Part shown: piece by piece, positions 20,930 to 28,843 of the stretch
Layout of the letters: every line of letters begins with the position of its first letter
How positions within the stretch are numbered: the first letter of the stretch is position 1
Assembly: GCA_015680685.1 (NCBI GenBank)
Contig: MNCI01038107.1
Coordinates: 49,566 to 78,408, forward strand
Direction: 5' to 3'
DNA length: 28,843 nt
Source of the DNA: Gnetum montanum
Lineage: Eukaryota > Streptophyta > Gnetopsida > Gnetales > Gnetaceae
The notes under the pieces: generated by a model
Databases searched by the model: none
Told to the model about the DNA's origin: nothing
What the model saw: the letters and a program-made list of their open reading frames with translations, nothing else
Position numbers and translations under genes: made by a program

Positions 20930-22470
20930 TTATTGTCTATATTATTGCAAACATGCTCATACCTATAATGGAAAAGAGATTTGGTGAGTAAGTGTGCTAA
21001 TTGCTCATTAGTATTCACATGTAATGATTTGATTTTAACCTTCTTTTATTCTTTCTTAAAATAATATTTTGTATTACTGTGCTTTGATTTTTTATGAAGA
21101 ACATGTTCATCTAAGAGTTGTATGGCTAAATTGTTATCACAATATGAGTTGATGGAGACTTTTATGTAAAAAATAATATGATTCCTAAGTTTTTTTAGCC
21201 ATAAGATGTGTTGAGTACATTTTGTTATGGCAATAAATTCTTCTTCATAAGTTGAAAGAGTGACAGATGTTTATTTTTTTTATTTCCAATATATTACATT
21301 ATTTTCATGGAATATTATTGATCTTGATGTAGATTTTCTATCATTATGGACTCCTTCCTAATTAATGTTTGAATAAGCATGAAATTGTCCATCTCCTTTG
21401 GTGTAACTAATTTCATGATTTTCTATGGCTTTTATATATCTAATAAAAAAGTGGTGGCAAATTCCAAGTCTAGTCTAGTGGACAAAGAAATCTAGGTACT
21501 TCAATCATGCTTTTGTATAAAGTGGCATCAAATATGGTTGTTTTGTCTTTGTTCTTTAGATTTATGTTATGAGGAAGAGGAATATTGGTACTTTTTCTTT
21601 TGTTGATTTTGTACTTTTCTAAAATACATGTTGCATATATTTTTAATAAATTTTGATTCCCTCCTTGTCTTAATCAACATTTATTCCAAGAAATACTTCA
21701 AGTCCCCTAGGTCTTTCATTTCAAATTCATTTTTTTATGTTTTTCTTAATGTCCTCTATAAGTTCATCATTTGTCACTGTGAAGATGAGATCATATACAT
21801 AGAAGGAGATTATTATGAAATTCCTATTATCATGCTTATAGTAGAGTGTTAGTTCAAACATGCAAGATGAGTATCAACTTTTTAGAAGATAGTCATTGAA
21901 TCTATAACATCAAGCTCTTGGAGCTTGTTTTAGGCCATATAGGGCTTTCTTTAATTTCTAGAATTTGTCTTCCTTACCTTTGATGGTGTATCCTTCTAGT
22001 TGATAAATATACACTTTTTCATTAATACTACCATTTATAAAAGCTAAGTTTACATCCATTTGATATAATTTCAGTTTTTCATGAATAAAAATTGAGAGAA
22101 TGAGTTTGATGATTTTGAATCTTGCTACTAGAGAAAAACTCTTTTCAAAGTCTATGTGCTTCTTTTGTTTAAATCCCCTTGTAACTAGTCCTACTTTATG
22201 TTTGATGACTTCTCCTTAAAGTCTATGTGCTTCTTTTGTTTAAATCCCCTTGTATCTAGTCCTACTTTATGTTTGATGACTTCTCCTTTTTCATTAAATT
22301 TGGTCTTGTACAACCATTTATAGTCAATTAACGTTTTTTCTTTTGGTCTGTCCAATAATTACCATGTTTTTTTTTTCATGATGGCTTCATGTTCTCTATT
22401 CATAGCTTCTTTCCATGTATTTTTTCTCAAGGATTCTTCTAGATTCTTTGGTTCATGAAAGAGATCTAAG
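20930..22470 (-). pseudogene. Copia reverse transcriptase and RNase H relic
   Basis: The RT begins near 22450 with an NTWKEAMNREHEAIM-type segment and continues KWLYKTKFNEKGEVIKHKVG, then KLYQMDVNLAFINGSI (about 22080-22030) and KKALYGLKQAPRA (about 21950-21910). The catalytic box reads FYVYD (about 21800), with Tyr in place of the first Asp of the usual YVDD. EFEMKDLGDLKYFLGI follows. RNase H shows INSYCDNNLAIQL and ends with LAHLLTKSL just before the 3' LTR. A 71-bp tandem duplication (22147-22288) lies inside the RT and shifts the frame. The enzyme is inactive. Confidence 0.88.
22147..22288. repeat. 71-bp tandem duplication inside the Copia RT
   Basis: Two adjacent 71-bp units (22147-22217 and 22218-22288), both starting AAAGTCTATGTGCTTC, with one clear difference (GTAACTAG versus GTATCTAG). 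Because 71 is not a multiple of three, it breaks the RT frame. The near identity shows it arose well after the element's insertion. Confidence 0.92.
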
Positions 22471-23020
22471 TATGCTATGTTGCTAATGGAATTAGATCTA
22501 GTTTTTCTTATTTCAAAGTTATTACCCAACATTTACTCTTGAGGGTGATTTATTTGTACCCATGGTTTGGGATTATTTTGTAATTCTGTCCTTTCATTTG
22601 AATTCTAAAAATCTTTCATGCCAATTTATCTCCTCCTATAGAGGTGATAAACATAATTCCAATGAGATGCATGTGAAGAAGAATAAGAGGGTTATCTTTT
22701 CTTTGCATAGTTGTTGTGTGAGAACTATTGATTTTCTTTCCTTGCATGTATATTTCACATTTTTCATTAGTAGCATCTCTAATTTGTATTCCTATTTCTT
22801 TCTTTAACTTTTGTTATTTTTTCTGGTTTGTTATAAGAGATGTGTCCCAATCTTTTATGTCAAATTTTGGCTTCTTATGCATTTTTTATTTAATGTTTGG
22901 AAATGCTTTTAGATGGGTTTTTGTGTAATGTTTTTCTAAATCAATAATCTAATTGATGGTTTGATTATTATCTTGGATGAGGTTTCCTCTCAAATCAAAG
23001 TGAATGCAATCTATGCAATA
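22471..23020 (-). pseudogene. Shrunken Copia integrase remnant
   Basis: Between protease and RT only about 550 bases remain, versus well over a kilobase expected for a Copia integrase. I see no zinc-binding HHCC motif and no clear catalytic core. Position is the main evidence, so a large internal deletion is inferred. Confidence 0.5.
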
Positions 23021-23355
23021 GATTCTATTGTTGCAGGATTTTGTTCTAATGCTTTTTTTTGTTTTACTTTTTAATAATGTACCAATCATTTTTGAAGATG
23101 ATTTTTATTTATTTCTTGGCCATTTTTCTTATTAAGATAAGAGGATTTAAGAGATTTGATACATAGAAAACATCAATGATTACTATAACCTAGTTGTTTG
23201 GCAATTTGATAATGTAGTTTCCAACTCCTTCTATGTTAAGGTGATTACCATATCCTATTTTATGCTACCAATTCTTTTTGATTTCTATTGAAGAAAGTAA
23301 GACTTGTATGGTGTCATGTTGTTTGAGCATCCACTATTTATAATCCAAGAATTTT
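23021..23355 (-). pseudogene. Copia aspartic protease relic
   Basis: Minus-strand translation gives WIINSGCSNNMT (about 23352-23315), followed by KIGYGNHLNIEGVGNYIIKL and VIVIIDVFYVSNLLNPLILI, the standard Copia protease order. The catalytic Asp of the DSG triad reads Asn, which abolishes retropepsin activity. The protease would cleave the Gag-Pol precursor. Confidence 0.85.
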
Positions 23356-23449
23356 ACTTAATTATTTTGTTGGAATTGAGAGCTTTGATCTTACCTTGGT
23401 GATCTTCTTGATTTGATGTTACTACTCCTTCATCTTTATCTTGGAGTTA

Positions 23450-24340
23450 AAGAGCATCAAGTCTAGAGTTATACCAACATCCTTCTATGGTTGAGCCTCT
23501 TTTATTACAAAGTCTACATAAAGGGATTTGAACATTTCTCTATCCTTATGAGTTCCATCTTCCTCTTATGAAAGCTCTACCTCTGTTATTTCTTTGTAAA
23601 GTCTCTACCTTGTTTGAGTTGCTTTAGTTTTGAGAATAACTTCTATTAAACCATTCTCTTCCTTTTCTAGCTGTGAAGACTTGTTCTTTATTATTTTTAT
23701 TAGTTCTCAAACTTTTAAGTGTTTTGATTTGAACAACTAGATCATCCACAATGCGTTTCTTGAATTCTATATTTTGTAGAAAGTTCATCATCATGTTTTG
23801 GTATCTAGTATCATTGTAAAGAGCTACCACAATTTTTTGTACTTTTGATGTTGAGTAAAGCCACATCTAAATTCATAAATGTTTTTTTATGTTGATGTAC
23901 ATATTTGTAAACAACTCTTTAATATCTTCATCCCATATGATTTCTAATTTATCAAATTGGATTATATATAACAGTTCTTTTATATGTTGATTTTTGGTGT
24001 TGCTTAGATAATTTGAGGATAATATTTCCCATACTTCTTTGGCAGTCTTTAATGAGTATAATATTCCAACTATATTTTTTTGATACATTAAAAATAATGA
24101 TCATTCTTGCATGTGAATCTTTATTCTTCTACTTTCTTCTTTTAGGAGTTCTTGAACCAAAGGATCTTCTTTGTTTTTATTTTCTTCTTTTGGGGTAACT
24201 TTGATATGACATTTTATAGGTACTACCATATCTCATACTACATTAATGTTTAGAAGTCATTTTATCATTCCTTTTCAAAGAATGAAATCTTGGGTCCCAT
24301 TTAAGATAATGAGACATTTAACTATTTCTTATTGTAGCTC
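23450..24340 (-). pseudogene. Copia gag relic
   Basis: The minus strand shows a Copia gag core, LKTAKEVWEILSSNYLS with IKELLYIIQFDKL and TNMYINIKKHL (about 24060-23876). Then comes a basic segment (23866-23624) and a zinc knuckle CRLCNKRGSTIEGCW (about 23525-23475). The knuckle keeps the three Cys at CX2CX4-X4C spacing but has Ser in the His position. No intact start was found. Confidence 0.82.
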
Positions 24341-24349
24341 ATGGTGGCT

Positions 24350-24362
24350 GGCTTTGATACCA
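24350..24362 (-). other. Primer-binding site, initiator tRNA-Met type (Copia)
   Basis: TGGTATCAAAGCC on the minus strand, four bases inside the 5' LTR end. It differs at one position from the common plant Copia site complementary to initiator tRNA-Met. Confidence 0.9.
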
Positions 24363-24366
24363 ATTT

Positions 24367-24902
24367 TGTTAAAAACTTCCCCTTGAATTGTTAACTTATG
24401 TAATTTTGACACTTGATCTTCAAGATGTGATAATTTTGGAATATCTAAAATTCTAGATTATGAGAAAATGAGTCATAGAAATTTTGATAATGCATTTAAT
24501 ATGATGGTTGCATGATAATTTGGTTGCATTAATGACTAATGATAATGAATTGAGAATCAAGAATGGAAGTTGATATTAGTGGTAGATGCATAAATAAGAG
24601 AAGAAAGGAATATGAAAAATCATGAAATTGCAAGGAAAATAAAATTTCAACTTTATTACCTTCAAAACTAGTCATTTTATCCATATATGGCTTTCAAATT
24701 TATAGGAAATGATTGGGGCCATACTTGGGCAACTTAAGAAGTCATTCCACATAGTAAAAATAAAGAAATTTATGCAAAATAAAGGTGATTTAGGGCAAAA
24801 ATAGTTTACATTTGCCCATCAACTCAAAAATCAAGAAAAATACTTTGACTTTATCTACATTTTTCTTCATGTGGGTAAAGCACTGGACACTACTGGTTAA
24901 AG
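24367..24902 (-). mobile_element. 5' LTR of the Copia element (536 bp)
   Basis: Plus-strand ends are TGTTAA and TTAAAG. The inner edge is set by the PBS, the outer edge by the GAAGC duplication and by alignment to 20341-20877. Confidence 0.85.
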
Positions 24903-24907
24903 GAAGC
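24903..24907. repeat. Target-site duplication GAAGC, right copy (Copia element)
   Basis: Matches 20336-20340 exactly and supports insertion of the Copia element as one event. Confidence 0.75.
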
Positions 24908-25861
24908 AGAGACTCTAGGTAGGTATCCATGCACACTTGGCCTAGAATCAAGAAGTCAAATTTGCCATCCAAGAGAAAATGTCAAAAGCTAAGCTAAAAG
25001 GTCAAAAGTGAGCAGATGTCAAAAATCCTACATCGTATGTTGTTTCTAAGTAATGAAAGTAATAGCAAGAGGGAAAGTTAGAACATTTGAGAATTGACAG
25101 ACAAGTAAGTAAAAGTGCTAGGGAAGCAACATTCCAAAAATAGTGTGGCAAAAATTTTATCGTGGGATCATTTTAATTTCTAAAAATTTTATGGGCTTTA
25201 GAGACAAATATTCTTGGATTCTCTGCTAAGTTCATAGAGATAATATTTGAGCTACAATCCAACATTAAAGAGTTTTCTAAGGATGTTCTAGTATACAGGA
25301 AATGCTTTAAAAAGTTATGGAAGTAGAGGGAATATTGGTAGTTCAATGTCAATAACACATTATTGTTGGAAAGTTATATTTTTAGGGAAATTTCCAACCC
25401 ACCAAGCTCTTAGATTTTTCTTGAGAGGTGAGATTAGAAATCTAAGAATTAAGAAAATTTAGTCTTTTATTGCCTAAAAGAAACTAACTTTAGAAGTTTT
25501 TTATGTGCAAATTTAATGACTAAGACATGTAGAGTTCTAATCATTTGGTATTCTTGCAAAACTTATTGCAAGATCACTCCCAACATTGAAATTGAAGACC
25601 TTAGGTGATGTCTCATTTTGATGTACATTATAAAGAATTAAAAGTACATAAGTTTTGAAACAAATACAATAGTTAAGGATGGATTCATCCACTATGCAAT
25701 GAAGTCCGTAGAGAAAATGTAGAATGAAGAAAGAGGTCTAGGATCATCCTAAAGCCAAAGGGTAAGTAGGAGTTAGTTTATTTTTGTCTATTTTGTTATT
25801 TTTAGAAGTTAAATAGAAGAAAGATTCGCTAATGGTGATTTATGCTTACTTGCAGCTTAAA
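24908..25861. other. Unassigned AT-rich segment right of the Copia element
   Basis: By position this could be the upstream part of the old minus-strand gypsy (protease or gag side). A minus-strand stretch at 25173-25358 contains LDCSSNIISMNLAENPRI, faintly like a retropepsin active site. The plus strand is also partly open across 25170-25330 and 25680-25760. Neither reading is convincing. A GTAAGT donor-like site at 25762 and a TTGCAG acceptor-like site ending at 25855 would define a 94-bp intron if the plus-strand reading were real. Confidence 0.35.
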
Positions 25862-26410
25862 TAAGCATTGATGATGCCAAGTATATTAACATCATGAGAG
25901 CAAGTGAAGAATTTGAAGTAAGATCCATTAGCAAGACATAAAGTACCTAAAAGTAGCTCTTCAAGAGAGAGGGTGTAAGATATTTTGAGAAGTTTAATAG
26001 GGTGAGAATTTTATATGCTTTAGGCCTAAAGCATCCCTACCCTCATGTAGCAAAATTTGTAGGCCTAATAAAGAACTATTCTATAGCTAAAGTAGTTTTT
26101 GTGGTGCATGTATATTAGAAGTAAGTGATCATCACTTGGAATCTAGCTACATTGAGGTATTGGTTGGGATTTCCAGAGTGGGAAATAAAGATTGACAATT
26201 TGAAGCTAGATTTAGTAGAATTGGTAGTTGTAGAAGGGTGGGTTGGGTTAGAGAAGAGGGATGTCATTAATGTCCATAATGTGAGCAAAAAATATTTAAA
26301 GAAATTTTTCCCTTTATTCATGGAATGACTCTTCTATAACAAGATTGGAAAAAAATGGAAACTGGCCCCAAGTTGGTTATATGGGTTTGTATGAGGTAAT
26401 GACCAAAGAA
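25862..26410 (+). pseudogene. Unidentified coding relic, truncated by the right LTR
   Basis: One plus-strand frame runs about 180 codons with only a few stops (near 25942-25955, 26114-26120 and 26323). Clear stretches read YINIMRASEEFEV, RVRILYALGLKHPYPHVAKF, SIAKVVFVVHVY, ITWNLATLRYWLGFPEWEIK, LVELVVVEGWVGLEKRDVIN and VHNVSKKYLKKFFPLFME, then WKLAPSWLYGF. The composition looks like a real protein (Trp-rich, balanced) rather than chance in AT-rich DNA. I do not recognise the family. It stops at the Athila-like LTR (26414), so that insertion appears to have cut it. It could be the ORF of another transposon or a host pseudogene. Confidence 0.5.
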
Positions 26411-26413
26411 AGG

Positions 26414-27286
26414 TGATGAGATGCGATCTTGCATGGCCCACGATATCGGGTACACAATATCACGTCCGCCACGATATCGCATCCCTCGCGATATCGCGTA
26501 CGTGATATCACGTCTTCCCCTACGATATCGAGTAAGCAATATTGCAATGTGCCACCAAATCTATAAATAAGAGGTAGCTCTCACTTGTTTCTAAGTTTAG
26601 GCCTAGACCGTAGCAAAACTCTCATAGTTTTTCCTTTCCAGAGATAGAATAATTTCCATGTGCCCACAATAGGAGCTCCAAAGTGAACGGATCTTTATTC
26701 GAGCAAATATTGTACCTGAACAAAAGTTTGTGTACGAAAATAAAGACGAACTTCTTGGATAAACCTTGCAGTGCATGGACTAAGCTAGATAGGACTTTAC
26801 TTATTGTTATTTATTGTTCATCATTTAAATGCTTTATTAGTTAATTAAATCTCTCTCAACCCTTCTCCCATAGTTAAGTGCATTCAGTATGATCGCTTCG
26901 AGCACGTGCGTCATGCTTGGTGATCTTAGTAACGAATAGTGTTTGGTAACCAAGGTTGCATTGGTTCAGGGTGTGAATGGTAAGTGGGAATGGATGCTGA
27001 TGCTAGGTTAATTAAGGCTTAGTTAGTTAGTTAAAGTTAGTTAATTAGTCTCTTCACCCTTCACCTCATTAGCATAGGAGATAAAACTGAAAAGACATAA
27101 AAATCATATGCCTCAAACTTAACCATACAACTGTGACAAATACAAGTAAGTCTGGGAAGACAACAAACGATTAACCTTAAGTGTTCCATAAGGGGTGTAG
27201 GCACTTAGTCTACAGAGTTCAACCTGATCGTGCGTGTAACGCTCGTATTCGTATGGTTGAGTGTAGACGTACCTTGCCACTCATCA
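26414..27286 (+). mobile_element. 5' LTR of the right Athila-like element (873 bp)
   Basis: Bounded by TGATGA (26414-26419) and TCATCA (27281-27286), with a PBS two bases on. A TATA box (TATAAATAA, 26572-26580) and AATAAA (26739-26744, followed by GACGAACTT) mark U3/R/U5. The U5 end resembles the LTRs at 5777 and 18126. The U3 instead resembles the left LTR, with its GATATC array. The five bases before it are AAAGG; the partner LTR is off the window. Confidence 0.9.
26442..26543. repeat. Array of seven GATATC-type palindromes in U3 of the right LTR
   Basis: Core hexamers start at 26442, 26456 (AATATC), 26473, 26490, 26504, 26524 and 26538 (AATATT). Spacings are 14, 17, 17, 14, 20 and 14 bp. 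Several extend to longer perfect palindromes: CGCGATATCGCG (26487-26498), ACGTGATATCACGT (26500-26513) and GCAATATTGC (26536-26545). The array ends about 30 bp before the TATA box, where transcription factors usually bind. Confidence 0.85.
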
Positions 27287-27287
27287 T

Positions 27288-27305
27288 TGGCACCGTTGCC
27301 GGGGA
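27288..27305 (+). other. Primer-binding site, tRNA-Asp type
   Basis: TGGCACCGTTGCCGGGGA, the best preserved of the three. It differs at one base from the complement of the plant tRNA-Asp 3' end, including the CCA. It supports the Athila/Tat assignment. Confidence 0.92.
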
Positions 27306-27431
27306 CTAAGTTGTTTGTGTGCTAAGTAGAACATAGGAAATTATCCACATCGTTGGGAGCTTAAAATAACCCTTAGGGTTAATCATACGAAAAATAACAT
27401 AACAACAAATAGCACACCAAATTAAACTAAG

Positions 27432-28843
27432 ATGTCTTCTTCTCATAAAAGCACTTCACCGCCTAGGGATCACCCAAGAGACCGTTGGCAGTCTAACAAA
27501 CATAACTGCAAACCGTCAGTTCCTCAACAGTATCGAGTGGTATATACTCATCATGATGAGTATATACCCAATTTCACTTTTATCCTTCATTAGGATGAAT
27601 AGCTGCGTTGGTGAGATTTGCAAGGTAACATAGTGTTACCCCCGGATCGTGTAGTCCCTAACATGCTCCTTCATGCTCTTGCACAAATAGGCATGACATA
27701 ACTATATGCTGAATACATTGTAGGTGATTTCAACACAAGGGATTATCATCACATAGAAGCGCAAAGTTAACGGGACTTGCGGCAGGAGAGCCACCATACA
27801 TTGTTGAACGGCAAAGGGATCCTGCACGTCCTAAGCAAAATTGGAGATGGTGAACCAATTATAACAGGTTCTCTATCAAATGATGTTTCCCCTTCTAACA
27901 ATAGTAAGGAGGTGGGGTATTAGAACTATGCTCCTTGATACAAAATCCTAGTTCTGATCCCCATGAACACCAAGTATTCACTGAGGGAACAAAAACACAT
28001 GACAAGGACAAGCATTCAAATCTTCATCACGATCAGGGCCATAGCCACCGAAGAGAAGGTAAGAAACATCGTCATGGTGATGATTTCCCTTCTTCTTTCC
28101 CTTCATCACATCATTCATCCTCTCCTTCCACATCAAGATGCAATCACAAAGAGCACAATGGTGAGGATAAGGGTAAGCAAAATGAGAGACCTCAACGAGA
28201 GAGTCGAGAGTGAGGATGAGGGCATTCTAGGGAGTCAAGGCATGAAAGAAGGGAAAGTAGGGAACCACGTAGGCATCATAGAAGTCATAAGAGAGATGAT
28301 CATGAAGAACCCCTACTAGCCACCCAAAGTATGTTAGATATTACGGAGGCAGTGAGAATACCTACAAGGCACCAGAAAGATAGCCGAATCAAGAGACTAG
28401 ACATGAATAATATCCCACGATTTGAGGGGGGATATAACGCTAATCCATAGAATTATTTATAGGCATTTCATGATGCCTGTGCCTTGCAAAATATTGAAAA
28501 TGAGTGACAGAAGTTAAAGTTGTTTCCTAGGACACTCATAAAGGAGTAGAGAGTTGGTATCGGTCCTTAGAATCGAAAACCATTAGGAGGTGGAGTACGA
28601 TATTAGAACTCTTCAACGATAAATACCAAACGTACTCTAGAGTGTCCAACTTGAGTAAGCAGATCCAAGGATGGAAGTAGGATACTCATGAACCCTTGGA
28701 TGCTGCCATGGGCCAATATTATGCATTGCTACATCGTTGCCTGGGCCATGGTTACGCACAACGGGATTAACTCTACCACCTCGTAGATGGGCTAAGACAC
28801 GAAACTAGGAGAACCCTTGGGACATATGCCCAAGGAAGATTAT
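27432..28843 (+). pseudogene. gag relic of the right Athila-like element (partial)
   Basis: Starts at the ATG at 27432 (MSSSHKSTSPPRD). It continues QQYRVVYTHHDEYIPNFTFI, which parallels 5998-6057 in the middle element. A His/Ser/Arg-rich low-complexity region spans about 27960-28310, with RRHHRSHKRDDHEEPLLA near its end. The capsid core begins at about 28385 with RLDMNNIPRFEGG, FHDACAL and LKLFPRTL, and the window ends inside it. Stops and frame changes are present from about 27590. It is closest in wording to the left minus-strand gag. Confidence 0.87.

Larger units (their letters stand above)
20341..24902 (-). mobile_element. Copia-type LTR retrotransposon, decayed (4.56 kb, minus strand)
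   Basis: Two ~537-bp direct repeats flank a minus-strand internal region carrying, in order, an initiator-Met PBS, gag, protease, a short integrase remnant, RT and RNase H. Protease before integrase and integrase before RT is the Copia order. The LTRs agree at roughly 85 of 100 positions in the stretch compared by eye, so this copy looks older than the 13.2-kb element. The internal region (about 3.5 kb) is short for the family, mainly because the integrase is reduced. It is inserted in the older gypsy pol just before its RT domain. Confidence 0.88.

Noticed and set aside
24119-24195. Repeated TTTCTTCTTTT blocks as a regulatory pyrimidine tract
   Set aside because: On the coding (minus) strand they are Lys codons in the Copia gag; simple low complexity explains them.
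24790-24972. Minus-strand GKFDFLILGQVCMDTYLE, reminiscent of a PfkB sugar-kinase N-terminus
   Set aside because: It crosses the Copia LTR boundary and the resemblance is only a few residues; no further kinase motif follows.
26115-26321. Minus-strand open frame opposite the unidentified relic
   Set aside because: The plus-strand reading is longer and has a more protein-like composition; the minus reading is Ser/Thr/Phe-rich as expected of an antisense shadow.
1-28843. CRISPR arrays, tRNA or rRNA genes, bacterial operons
   Set aside because: No regularly spaced repeat-spacer structure, no cloverleaf with the conserved arms, no rRNA similarity, and all recognised proteins are plant retrotransposon products.

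Overview
This window is a plant (seed-plant) intergenic region made almost entirely of nested, decayed LTR retrotransposons. I see no intact host gene, no RNA gene and no CRISPR or prokaryotic feature. The plant assignment rests on Athila-type and Tat-type Ty3/gypsy polyproteins, primer-binding sites matching plant tRNA-Asp and initiator tRNA-Met, and stop codons consistent with methylation-driven C-to-T decay at CHG and CG sites. The large elements and deep decay would suit a large genome such as a gymnosperm, but the sequence alone cannot fix the species.

Layout. (1) 1-3175, minus strand: the 5' LTR (2294-3175), PBS and gag of an Athila-like element that runs off the left edge. (2) 3176-4885 and 18132-20340, minus strand: two parts of one older Tat-like gypsy pol (integrase on the left; RT and RNase H on the right), split by a later insertion. 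(3) 4886-18126, plus strand: a structurally complete 13,241-bp Athila-like element. It has 892/895-bp LTRs with TGATGA...TCATCA ends, a 5-bp target-site duplication GCAAG, a PBS, gag, protease, RT/RNase H, integrase, a 2-kb spacer, a long post-pol ORF and a PPT. (4) 20341-24902, minus strand: a Copia element with ~537-bp LTRs, an initiator-Met PBS and a 5-bp duplication GAAGC, inserted into the older gypsy pol. (5) 24908-26413: unassigned DNA with a plus-strand coding relic of unknown family. (6) 26414-28843, plus strand: the 5' LTR, PBS and gag of another Athila-like element that runs off the right edge.

None of these elements can act on its own: gag and pol carry many stops, and several catalytic residues are changed. 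The best leads are a phased array of GATATC palindromes in the U3 of the two outer LTRs, a 1.9-kb pol stretch with nineteen stops but no frameshift, the post-pol ORF preceded by a splice-acceptor-like site, and the unidentified relic at 25862-26410. I found no convincing new biological system.
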